Assembly (NCBI GenBank): GCA_963969345.1
Contig: OZ017768.1
Span: 5,666,718 to 5,730,717 of the forward strand
Direction: 5' to 3'
DNA from: Turbatrix aceti
Lineage: Eukaryota; Nematoda; Chromadorea; Rhabditida; Panagrolaimidae
Length of the DNA: 64,000 nt
Part shown: positions 10,190 through 20,037 of the stretch, piece after piece
Position numbering within the stretch: the first letter of the stretch is position 1
Layout: every line of letters starts with the position of its first letter
Position numbers and translations under genes: made by a program
The notes under the pieces: model-generated
Seen by the model: the letters and a program-made list of their open reading frames with translations, nothing else
What the model was told of the DNA's origin: nothing
Database searches by the model: none

Positions 10190-11960
10190 ATGGCGACCCC
10201 GAACCTGACGCTGTTCTCGCTGCCGGCGGCGACGTACCCCCTCCTCCTGTTTCCCCTCGCGACCCTCGGACAGCTGCTGACCCACACAGTCACCTCACTG
10301 CCCGCTGCCTCAGGCGGCGTGTCCACTTCTTCGCAGATGGCCTTCGACGAGCTGATCAGGCAGCGGAGCAGCGGCAACCGGGTGGAGCAGTGCCCGTGCG
10401 TCGTGCTGCCCGGCAGTGGCCGGTGCATCGCGTACGACAGCCGCTACATGGCTGCTACCGTCGAAGAAGCGATGCTGGCCTTTGTCGACACTTCGTACCA
10501 GAACGCTCCTCTCCAGACAGGGGCATCGGCGACGGGGCTCACCTGCCTCGACGAGAGCTGTCGGCAGTGCGTCGCGCTGCTCGCCATCCGCCTCCGCCAG
10601 GTGGGACTGCTCACCGCGCTGCCGAGATTCCCGTTTCCGTTGCCCAACTTGTCTGAGCTCCGACCTGAAATGTGTCGTAGACTTTATCTCGCGCGGGCAG
10701 TTGTACACGCTGCTGTGCCATCGGTGCTGCCGGCGTTCGTGCGGGATATGGTCGCAGCGGGGCTTGGCGGGGTCAGCGGGGTCAGTGGGAGCGGGGGGTC
10801 GGGGTCAGATTTTTCCCGGCAGGTCTCGGATACCATTCGGCTCTCGCACGCTGCGGCCGGGAAATCTTTTTTTGACGCCGTTCTGGCTGAAAGGAGCGAA
10901 CGTCTCTCGCAGATGTCGGCCAATTCCGGGACTTCAGCGGCGACTTCCAGAGCTGGACAGAGCGTGAGAAGGGTAAATCCACGTTTACCCGGGCAACAGT
11001 CGTCTTCGGCGGGTTCACAGAGGCAGAATCAGGGAAATCAAGGGCAGCAGGCGTCTTCGGCGTCTTTTTCTGGTTCACAGAGACAAAATCAAGGGCAACA
11101 ATCGTCTTCTGCGTCTTTTTCTGGTTCACAAAGGCAGAATCAGGGAAACCAAGGAAATCAAGGACAATTCCCACCCCAGAATCGGCCTCAACCACAATTC
11201 CAACCCCCTGGGAGGTTCAACCCCCAGCAACAATTCCGACAGAATTTTATGTCCGCACCCCAGCCCCAAACCCCCGTCTGGTCAACCGCCCCGAGACAAC
11301 CCACCTTCGTACAACCCACCCCGGTTTTTGCCCAACCAGCGCAGACCAACTTCCAGCCAAATCCTTTCGCCGCAGTCGGCTCAGCGATCACCAGCCTCCT
11401 GGGCGGTCTTACAGGTGGTTCCGCCGGGTCCGGTGGCAACGGTGCAGGCGGCCTCGGGGGCCTAGGAGGCTTGGGAGGCCTCGGAGGCGGCGCCGCTGCC
11501 GGCGGCAGTGGAAGTGGAAACCGAGGAAACCACTTTGGAGGCTTCAGATCAAAACGAGCGTCGCCCGTATTCCCAGGTGATCATTTGCAGAAAACTTGTA
11601 CCCTGAACAATATATTTTTTTTCAGGCGATCGATTCGTGATCAGCTGCGTCGAACGAGGCGAAGCAGACTCCGAAGACTCCGACATGCTCAACCTCTGCA
11701 CGGCGTGCTGGACGTGGCGCAAGCTGCCTCCCGACCACTTTCCGCCCATCGTCAACGAGCTCGTCTGCCGCGAAGACGATTTTTGCCTCTCCGGCTGGGG
11801 CTCTTGTCATCAGAGGTACCGGAACGTCGACGTCCTCCACCGATCGGGGCCCCAAGGGGTCTGGCAGCCGACGACGATCTCCATCGCGTCGTGCTGCGAT
11901 TGCAAGGTCAAGGCCGGCACTGAGGGCCATGCTCTCGTCGTTGGGGCCAACAGCAAGTGA
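10190..11960 (+). CDS. Secreted proprotein with furin-type site and IL-17-like cystine-rich C-terminus
   Basis: Two exons, 10190-11576 and 11626-11960; 573 residues. A hydrophobic N-terminus (LLLFPLATLGQLL) looks like a signal peptide. Residues about 65-165 hold a Cys-containing region (CPCVVLPGSGRC, CLDESCRQCVAL). A Gln/Asn/Gly/Ser-rich stretch with near-repeats of GSQRQNQGQQ follows (about 260-400), then Gly repeats. RSKR at 453-456 fits a furin-like convertase site. It would release a 117-residue C-terminus with nine Cys, the pattern CTACWTWRKLP, FPPIVNELVC, a VDVLHR strand and a final CCDC. This resembles the IL-17 cystine-knot fold (W-x-W-R, D..FP..I.E..C, C.C near the end). Seen: motifs and site. 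Inferred: a secreted ligand. It could instead be a nematode-specific Cys-rich matrix or mucin-like protein. Confidence 0.65.
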
Positions 11961-12185
11961 CGTAGCCATGCTCCCCCGCCATGATAAATAATTTCGAGCC
12001 GATACTGCCTGCCTGCCTTGTCATATTATTTGTTGTGTTGAATGACGAAAAAAAGTTACCACAAATTATTTTTTAAAAATAATAAAAAACAATGAACACA
12101 ATTTTTTTTATCATAAATGGGGCCCGATAGAGGTGGGAGCGGTGTTTTCCCTTGCCCCAGCCTGGTCGATTAGTTTTTGCCTCAT

Positions 12186-12452
12186 TTACGGCCTTTTTTT
12201 GGCCCGGGTCGGGTAAATGGGAATCGGCCGGGCTTGGGTCGTGGAGGACGCTGAAGGTCGGCGTTCTTCGGCGGGATCTTGAAGCGAAGAATCTGGGGCA
12301 TCGGTGTACAAAGGCTCGTACGAAGTCGCCAAGTGACCATCTATGGCATCGCTGCTGTTCGTTTTGCCGAAGGGTAACAAAAAGTGAACAACAATTATGA
12401 CGCACACGACACAGAAAGAAACTACAGTCACTTCCACAAGAGTGCACCTCAT
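12186..12452 (-). CDS. Candidate small membrane protein, unrecognised
   Basis: A single 88-residue frame on the minus strand with ATG at 12452. Residues about 5-26 (LVEVTVVSFCVVCVIIVVHF) are strongly hydrophobic, followed by a polar Ser/Asp/Pro-rich tail ending RAKKRP. The design resembles the small one-pass proteins at 4943 and 12885, which is the main reason to keep it. No homology, no intron and no canonical polyadenylation signal were found, so it may be a chance frame. Confidence 0.35.
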   Translation of the reverse strand: MRCTLVEVTVVSFCVVCVIIVVHFLLPFGKTNSSDAIDGHLATSYEPLYTDAPDSSLQDPAEERRPSASSTTQARPIPIYPTRAKKRP

Positions 12453-12884
12453 GTCGGAAATTGTGTCATTTTAACTCTATTTGGGGTTTTTATGAACCTG
12501 ATGCGGATCTAGTGTCCAATGGAAGCATTTGGGAACGTTTCAAAACAGAAACATAGTTTTATAAGCCGATTTACTACCAATTAGCGGTATTTTGGGAGCT
12601 TTTAACGACAGCACAGTTGCAATGTAAACATTGTGCTACCAATTGTATTACTCATTATAAAATTATAATCCGCCAAAGATAACTAATCTATCCAGTTGGT
12701 CCTGCGGTGATTTAGACAAATAACGCGAGCCATATATTTTGAATTTGTTTTACTTTTCCATCAATGATTAGAAAAAAAACTCAGAATAAGCATAACGCCC
12801 TCCAAGACCGACGGCATTTTCGCCAAACATGTGATCTCATCATATCATTGTGTTCAATCTCATCCGTTCACTTTTTCTCTCCCC
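12453..12884. other. Spacer, probable promoter region
   Basis: 432 bp of A/T-rich sequence between two small membrane-protein candidates on opposite strands. Nothing else is recognisable in it. Confidence 0.35.
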
Positions 12885-13244
12885 ATGGTGGTATGTTCAA
12901 TTCTCACATTAGTGAAAAACTCGATTTATCTTGAAACATACATATACGTACGTTTTCAGTACCCAATTTCGATAAAACGAGTCGCAGTCGCCGCTGCAAT
13001 ACTCGGCATGGTTGTCTTCACGTTCTACGCTTATCAATCGGGCAGCGAGTCCCACTCAAGACGCCAGACACGCCGAAGACGGGAACGAGAGCGGCCGTAT
13101 CGCAATGTCGGTCCTTCGGCGACGTCGACGCCCCGCAACGGCGTCGGCGCTTCCAACGCCCTCACTCCGCCGAGCGTTTCTCCCATCACCGGCGGCGGCG
13201 ACAACGGAGTATCTGATAAATCCAGCATTCTTAGCAGTCATTAA
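12885..13244 (+). CDS. Small single-pass membrane protein, unrecognised
   Basis: Model: a 6-nt first coding exon (12885-12890, ATGGTG), a 69-nt intron (gtatgt...gttttcag, 12891-12959), then 12960-13244; 97 residues. The N-terminus MVYPISIKRVAV leads into a hydrophobic helix (VAAAILGMVVFTFYAY). An Arg-rich block (RRQTRRRRERERP) and a Ser/Thr/Gly/Pro tail ending SSILSSH follow. Positive residues after the helix would place the tail in the cytosol. The strong donor and acceptor support the microexon. The intron is a multiple of three, so an unspliced reading is also open. No family is recognised. Confidence 0.5.
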   Translation: MVVCSILTLVKNSIYLETYIYVRFQYPISIKRVAVAAAILGMVVFTFYAYQSGSESHSRRQTRRRRERERPYRNVGPSATSTPRNGVGASNALTPPSVSPITGGGDNGVSDKSSILSSH

Positions 13245-13568
13245 CAGTGTTTTTTTGTACAAAAAAAACGAAAAAAAGTTTATTAACAGCAAGTGAAATA
13301 CATTTTTGTACAACAGTCAAAAATGGATGGGTTTTTCAGGGAAAACATCGGAAATCCGCGGTCAGATCAAAAGTATCAACGAAAAAAATAAAATGCCAGA
13401 GGCTACCGGTACCTTGCGTATTTGCTCATCACTGTACTGAACGTGATCCGCGTGAGGCCAAAATATCAAAAAATAATACAAAAAAAGTGACATAAACAAC
13501 CAGGAGAAGAAAAAAAACAGAACTGAGGTTTGCTTGGGTGAGATACAATAAAACAAAGTTTGAGACCG
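13245..13568. other. Convergent spacer
   Basis: 324 bp between the stops of the small membrane gene and the EMSY-like gene. It starts with a small palindrome (tttttttgtacaaaaaaaa, near 13250) and has short A-rich tracts. No gene seen. Confidence 0.4.
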
Positions 13569-16500
13569 TTAATTTTTTGCTTGGGACTCTTGGTCAGGCG
13601 CTGAGGTAGGGTGACCGTTAGAAACAACATCATCGATATGAGTTGCTGCTTCTTCGCTCGGGGCAGGTTCAGGAATCACCTGTTCAGGAGGTGGTGCGTC
13701 TTCTGAGGGCGGTCTGCTGCTGTTCGGTGCGGTCACAGGGTCATCATCTCCGTGAACAGCACTCTCGCAGTAGCTACTCACCATTGCAGTAGCCGCTTCA
13801 GACGTCATTGTCGCTTCCTGAACAGAAGAAACAATCGGCATTGTTTGGCCAACTGGCGGAGAGGTAGAAATCTGCGGGGACGACGATTCAGCCGCCGGGG
13901 CTGACGACACCGCAACAGGAGGGTCACTGAGTTTTCCGTTACAGAAAATGTGAGAAATGGATGCTGGATTCAACGAAATGGCTGCAGAAACGTTGTTGGC
14001 AGGTGGGAGAGGTGGTTGCGGTACCAGAATCTTGACGATCGGGTTGTTCTTCACCACCGTTGCCGACGCCAATGCCGAGGTTGAAGGAACTGGCGCGCTC
14101 AGAGAAAAGCCATTTTCGGTAGATTGCGGGTACTGCACACCGTTGGACATGACCGGGTTGGGGAAAGAACTGTTGTACGGAACAACAGTTGGCAGCCTAA
14201 TTCTCGGCACGGCGCTTCTCGGATCACCGGAAATAATGCGCACCGCACCGACCGGTCGAGCATGACTGACGAGAGGTCTGACTGGTCGTAAGCCTCGGGC
14301 ATTGATTCTGAAACAAAATAAAAAAATTGTAAAAATTAACAAAAAAAATCCTTATAAAAACATTTTGATCGAAAAAAATGGTCATAAAAGTCAAAATAAT
14401 TCAAAAAAGAGTACAAATATGCAAAGTAAGTAATTGGCACTTTTTTTGTAGCATATTTCCTATTTTTTTAAAATTTAGCACAAAATAGAAAAATTTTTGA
14501 CACCACACAAAAAAACGGCCCGGGCCGTTTTGTAAAAACTTCACACAAAATAAAAAAAAAACTCACGTCGGTCGTGTAACGACGCCAACTGCGGGCTGCC
14601 GGAAACCCCTTGGCCCAAACATGTACCGCCTCTCGGGAGGAGGCACGGCTTTTCCAGAGCCGTCTGTGAAGATCATGCGAGGCCTCTTGCTCGGAGACGC
14701 GCCATCCGGATGCAGACCATTCGCAATATGCGTTCCGTTCATTCTCAACGGAAGCTGGGGAAATTGATACGGCGGCATGACAAATGGCGTGGCGCAGGGA
14801 ATCGGCTTTCGCACAAAAGTCGCTTGATGAGGCCGCACAATCCGTGGCTCGGCAGAAGAGAGAGGTACAAAAGCTTCTGAATTCGGCTTCTTTCGCCTAA
14901 AAAAATGTTGAATCCAAAAATCAATCAAAGAAAAAAAAATACAGACTCTTTGGAAGGATTTCCTCTGAACGGTTTCTTTTCGTTTTCATCCTTCTTGAAA
15001 GCAGGAAACAGAAACGGTTGCACGCGCGAGCATCCTGAACGGAAAATTTTTATAATAACAATTGTTGTTTTTTCAAAACATTTTCAACCAACCTTCGGCG
15101 GGGTCCATGGCTTTTCGAGCGCGCTTCTTTATCGGCTTTACGGGTGTCTCCGCAGCATCGTTGACGACAGTTACCGTACTCGAGGTCGCCACAGATTCTG
15201 TGGACGACGAAGGAGCAGGTAGGTCATTGGAAACAGAATTCTGCTTACCGCCTCGTCGGATAATGTCCACGGAAATCATATCTTCGCCGAAATTCTTCTT
15301 GATCCTCCTGCGCTTCATCTGCGGGATTTTCTGGCCCACCACGAGTGCCGGAGACTGGCTGCTGGATTCTGACGAAACCACAGTCGTCGAAATCGAAGGT
15401 TTCACGTCCAACTGTTGACTTGGAATTGTGCCGTTTTCAACCAGATTTGAAACAGAAACCGAAGCCGCATTTGCAATCGCGGCGGGATTATCAGCATTTT
15501 CTTCAGGGTCCTCTTCCGGCGGTGGAGTTCCAATGAGATTCAGGAAACGCTCTGCTTCGGCCTGTTCTTCTTCGGAGGGAAGATCCTCGAAAATCGCAAC
15601 AGCAGCGGCCTGGTCAGCACCTTCCTTGGCTTCATCGGCCTTCTTCTTCGCCTCCATAGCTGCCCGCAGCTCGGCTCGTTCCTTTTTGCGGCTTTCACGT
15701 TCCAGGAAGGATATCTCGTCGACTTCGAACAGTTTTCTGCCATTGGGATCCCGCGTGGCCCTTTCTACGAGCTGGGCTTCCCTCAGATGATACGCAGCTT
15801 CTTCTTTGAGCTCTTGAATGGTTGGTTTTTCAGGACCGATGGGAATACGGCTGGAAACCCGTTCAGAGTCGTATAACACTCTTCGCAGAGCTTCGGGCAC
15901 TAAAATTTGGTGAATAAAAAAATGGTAACAAAAAAAAGGATGGAAAAGAAATCTTACCATATCTTTTTTGAGGTAAAGCGCACAATTTCGCGGTTGCGAG
16001 GTCCATTAAATCGACGCGCATGTGATGAGTGCCGACTGGAATCAGAGCGTTTGGAGGTCGAATGCCGCCGAATACCGGGGCAGGAGGGGGAGCGTGGGCT
16101 GGGAAACAGAGCCTTGCCCAGGTCGCACCGCACGCGTACGATGGATTCAACCTGAAAATTAATTGGAACATTTTCAACTGAACGAAAAACCGCTAATTTC
16201 AAAACTTACACATCAGAAATTTCGGTCACAAATGCATCATTCACCACATCGTTCATCAACTTCACAGATGTATGGTCCGATATACTGAAAAAAAATTTAA
16301 TAAAATAAAACGCAAAAACGAAAGAAAAAAACTTACAACAAAGCGTGTTGCAAATGATCCAGAAGAACTTCCTTGTAGCTGTTCAGCGAACCTTGAGCCC
16401 GAAACGCCTGAACGACGGCTTGGAAAGCAATGAACTCTGAAATCAATAAAAACCCCTAAAATAAAACGCAAAAACGCATGAAAAGAACCCACCGAGTTCG

Positions 16501-16742
16501 CTGAGCTCACCAGCAGCATCTTCCCGAGTCATTCTCTTGGACGAGGAAGGTGCATAGTCTTCGCTCTGACGCGTAAAGTAAGCCGAAGGAACAAAAGAAG
16601 GCGACGGGCTGGATTTCTTTTTACGAACATGTTCTCGATGGCCCGTGAATTGAAATGTCGACGACGACGGCTGTCCAACATCGTCACACGGGCGTCTCGA
16701 TGACGAAGATGCAGGTGACAGATGCGCTGATGACGATGCCAT
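13569..16742 (-). CDS. emsy: EMSY-like nuclear protein with an ENT domain
   Basis: Eight minus-strand exons: 16742-16493, 16436-16337, 16284-16210, 16151-15958, 15899-15093, 15034-14947, 14896-14567, 14307-13569; 860 residues, in frame throughout. Spliced exons 1-3 give an ENT domain at about 80-145: AFQAVVQAFRAQGSLN, then LLDHLQHALFISDH and MNDVVNDAFVTEI. This parallels the N-terminus of EMSY, the BRCA2-binding chromatin repressor found with SIN3/HDAC and KDM5 complexes. Further on are a charged helix (residues about 240-310, FLERESRKKERAELRAAMEAK region), basic clusters (MKRRRIKK, KPIKKRARK) suiting nuclear import, and a disordered Ser/Pro/Val-rich C-terminus. The exon 6 donor (gtctgt) is unusual; the more obvious gtattt donor breaks frame. 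Without the ENT match it would be anonymous. Confidence 0.75.
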
Positions 16743-17185
16743 GTCGGCAGGCTCGCTATCAGACGCCAAATAAAGAGAAAGATGGGCAGCCGGTAAATTC
16801 GCGAAGATTCACACAATCTTTATAACATCAAATACAGTAGATTGAATCAATCTGCTAACACACATCGATAGCGAGTATCACGATGAAGAAAAAAGAAACC
16901 AAAAAAGGCCCTCAAAAGTCTGAAAAAGTTAAATTTAAATAGATCTAAACTTTCGCAAAGTAAAAAACGTAAAAATTTTCAATGTACTTCTGAAGCGAAC
17001 GACGGACAAACCCCCAATTCGTGGGAAGAGTGCGGACCGCGTGCGCATTCGACAAAATGCAATCCACGCAGTCTCAGTATCGTGTTCGTTCGTCTAACAC
17101 TCAGTCAACTCGTGTTTGTCAAATTTCTGCAACGGAGATTCTTTGCATCATCGCCGGGCCGTCTTTTTAGATTGTTTCGTCGAAA
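16743..17185. promoter_or_regulatory. Divergent promoter region, EMSY-like / RPL19
   Basis: 443 bp between divergent start codons. A possible spliced-leader or splice acceptor (gtctttttag, ending about 17170) precedes the RPL19 ATG by about 15 bp. The central part is less A/T-rich than its flanks. No clear TATA box. Confidence 0.4.
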
Positions 17186-18469
17186 ATGAGGTTGGTTTTT
17201 TATTCTTACGTTACAAACGTGTTCCTTTATTAGTGTAGTACCTGTTGTAACAGGCTTTTACAAGCATATCCACCTTTTAAATGAGCTTTTCTGAAGTTTT
17301 TATATTTTTTGTCAATTTTGCCTAATATTGTGCAATTTTGGGTATAAAAGCCGTTAGAAATGGCTGTTTTTTTCATTTAATAATTGTAAACTAGGTAGGC
17401 ATGGCATCTACTAGGTAGGCATTTCCCTGTATCATTGTTTTTCGGGTTTGTAACGTTTTTGTTTTCAGCAATCTTCGTCTTCAAAAGCGCCTTGCCTCCA
17501 AGGTGTTGAAGTGTGGCAAGCGAAAGGTGTGGCTGGATCCCAATGAGATCAACGAGATCAGCAGTGCCAACTCTCGCCAGAACATCCGCCGTCTTGTGAA
17601 GGATGGTCTCATCATTCGCAAACCCGCCAAGGTTCACACCCGCTTCCGCGCACGCCGTTATGCTGAAGCTCGTACGAAGGTTAGTTGCGGCTCTTTATTA
17701 TTATTATTATTGACCTGTTCAATCGAAGGAAGCGTGAAACATCGTGAAATTCTTTTGTTGTGAAGCAACGCTGACCTTATTTTTGGTAGATGCGGTTCAC
17801 CGGGTCAAATACTATATAAGTCGTGTGGCTTTCTTCGGATTGCCCGGCTTGGTGTCGTATATTTCTGTTCTCAGCATAGTTTCAATGAGACCATTACTGC
17901 AGGGAATAACCATATGACAAACATTTATCTTTTATACTATTGTTTGCATGAAATTATTTTTTTTTACTTTTGTAGGGCCGTCATCGTGGTTTCGGTAAGC
18001 GCAAGGGTACCCGCAACGCTCGTCTCCCTGAAAAGGTCATTTGGATTCGCCGTATCCGCGTTCTCCGCCATCTCCTCAAGCGTTATCGTGATGCCGGCAA
18101 GATCGACAAGCACGTCTACCACGAGCTCTACCTGAAGTCCAAGGGTGCTGCTTTCAAGAACAAGCGCCATCTCATGGAATCCATCTTCAAGAAGAAGGCT
18201 GAAACTGCTCGTGCCAAGCAGCTTGCGTATGTTTTTATAATTTCTCGTGGTATTTTATTTTATCTTGGTTTCTTTTTTTTAGCACTCAAGCTGAGGCTCG
18301 TCGTACCAAGAACAAGGAGCTCCGCAAGCGCCGTGAACAGCGGTTGATTGCTAAGCGGCAAGAACTTCAGGCCGGAGGAGCCAAGCCGGAACAGCCCGCA
18401 GCCGTCCAACCTGCCCAGCCGCAGCAACCCGCTAAGAAGGCCGAGGGAAAGAAGGAGGGCAAGAAATAA
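17186..18469 (+). CDS. rpl19: 60S ribosomal protein L19
   Basis: Four exons: 17186-17190 (ATGAG), 17469-17679, 17976-18226, 18283-18469; 217 residues. This is the large-subunit protein eL19, which forms bridges to the small subunit through its long C-terminal helix. The family sequence is unmistakable: [63 protein letters not shown] and a long basic C-terminal helix. An Ala/Gln/Pro-rich extension ends KKEGKK. Codon use is the most C-biased in the window, as expected for high expression. The 5-nt first coding exon is real: it supplies MS by splicing to C at 17469. Confidence 0.97.
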
Positions 18470-18878
18470 GTTCTGACTTCATTGCGATTGTTATTGTTTA
18501 TATGCTTGTTAAAGAGCAAGTAATTACTGATTTGAATGACGTGGGATAACAGTTGGGATTTGGGGGACATGGATGGGCAGTTTGGCATTTTATGAGGACG
18601 GAATCGAGAAAAATGCCGAAAAAAACGCGTGGACAATGTAAAATGTCCGGAAAATCGTTCGATGTCGTCCAAAATCGTCGACGTAACGAAAACAATCTCA
18701 AGATCCGATAATTACAAGAAATTGTAAAAAAACAGTAAAAAAAGTAATGCCCCAAAAAAATGTGTACTCATATGAGTTGTTTTGAAGGTTCTCGCAACGA
18801 AATCAGTTTAGGCGAAGGCGAACGATTGAACCAAGTTTGTTCGTTTCCTTCTCTTTTCTTTCTGTTTTTATTGCATCG
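18470..18878. other. Spacer between RPL19 and SURF2
   Basis: 409 bp holding the RPL19 3' UTR and the SURF2 promoter. No further gene and no canonical AATAAA is visible. Confidence 0.4.
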
Positions 18879-19720
18879 ATGGACGGCAAAACGCTAAAAC
18901 TTATCAAGAAGTATCCTGTCTTCAAGGAATCTACCAACAATAAGGTAAGTTCATGGTTAACGATGGTCCGGAGACGTTTGAACCGCTGTAATTTGTTTTT
19001 GTTTGTTTGTAGGTTGCGTGTACGCTGACGAACCACGAAGTGCCAGCGACTTTCGATGCCATCAACCAGTACATAAAAAGTCGCAAATTCCAGCACGTAT
19101 ACGGCCTGCACAAACTAGCCGACGAGCATGGCAATCTTTTTGATGGTTTTGACACGTAAGTTTTGGCTGGAACTGCTGTTTTGTATCTCATTTGCTCAGA
19201 AAACACGTTTTAGGGACGACAAATTTGTTGTGTGCAAGCTGACGGGCCGAAAAGTCGCAAAGAAACCCGAGGACATTCAGCGGTATCTCAGCGGCCAGAA
19301 ACTCAAGAATGCTATCAAAAAAGGTTGGTTGGTTTTATGGCCTTTTTCTCTTTTTTCTCTAGGTTTTGGGTAGGCAGAATCGTAGTTATCTGTTATGTTT
19401 TGTGTTTCTAATTAAGTCAATTTGTTTGTTTAGCCGAAGAAGAGATGATCAAAGCCCAGACCGAAGACGAGGACAAGGACGAATCCGCCGGCGAAGAGGA
19501 CTCCGATGAATCCGCAGAAGACGACGACGTCGAAGATTCCGATGCTGACGAGGAAAACGGCGTTGCTGTCGATTCGGATGACGCCGAGAACATCGCCAGC
19601 GATGAGAACGAGGACATCGAGATGGAAGAAGAGCCTCCGAAAAAGGCGCTCAAGCGAAAGATGCCGCCTCTTCGTAAGACTCCCACTGGCCGCGCAAAGA
19701 AAAAGCACCCTTCTCGTTGA
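18879..19720 (+). CDS. surf2: SURF2 (surfeit locus protein 2)
   Basis: Four exons: 18879-18944, 19013-19155, 19214-19323, 19434-19720; 201 residues. SURF2 is a nucleolar protein linked in vertebrates to ribosome biogenesis and free 5S RNP control. The N-terminal half shows the conserved Cys/His frame: VACTLTNHEVP, a short linker, KFQHVYGL, then FVVCKLTGRKVAKKPEDIQR and GQKLKNA. The C-terminal half is a long acidic run (EDEDKDESAGEEDSDE and similar) and a basic end with KRKMPP and KKKHPSR, suiting a nucleolar protein. A variant polyadenylation signal ATTAAA follows near 19762. The direction matches RPL19, 409 bp upstream. Confidence 0.85.
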
Positions 19721-20037
19721 TTTTTCTGTTTCTCAGCTGTCTGTTTTGTTGATTTTGACATTATTAAAGTGCAAAACAAAACAAAACGTATGAATGACGG
19801 TGGCGCAGAAAATAGGCGATCGCCTTCCAAATTGCCACAATTTGGCGTGTTCGGCGCGGAAAATGATCCAAATTGCCTGCGTTTTCGGCGATCTGCAGGC
19901 TGGTGCAGTCCCCGATGCACCCGATATGCTCCGGCTCATTCCGAACCCCGCTGACGGTCGTCGGATCGCAGTTCGTATAGCGATACAACACCAACTTCGG
20001 CGGCCTAAACACTTGCTTTTTACAATTGGTCACCGAA
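19721..20037. promoter_or_regulatory. Upstream region of the polyketide synthase gene
   Basis: 317 bp between the SURF2 stop and the proposed PKS start. It contains the SURF2 polyadenylation signal followed by aaaacaaaacaaaac. A frame from about 19794 to 20048 is open but shows no PKS-like residues. I do not see an exon that could add a loading domain. Confidence 0.35.

Noticed and set aside
14943..15034. Use of the gtattt donor for EMSY-like exon 6
   Set aside because: It leaves the next exon out of frame; the gtctgt donor four bases earlier keeps the reading frame to the stop.
16210..16742. BOD1/SHG1 family for the minus-strand nuclear gene
   Set aside because: An early resemblance in the first helix disappeared once exons 1-3 were joined; the ENT domain of EMSY fits across its full length.
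17680..17975. Possible snoRNA in the long RPL19 intron
   Set aside because: Ribosomal-protein introns often host snoRNAs and this one is 296 nt with ATATAA and an ACA near its end. I could not fold two convincing H/ACA hairpins, and no C/D box pair is placed correctly.
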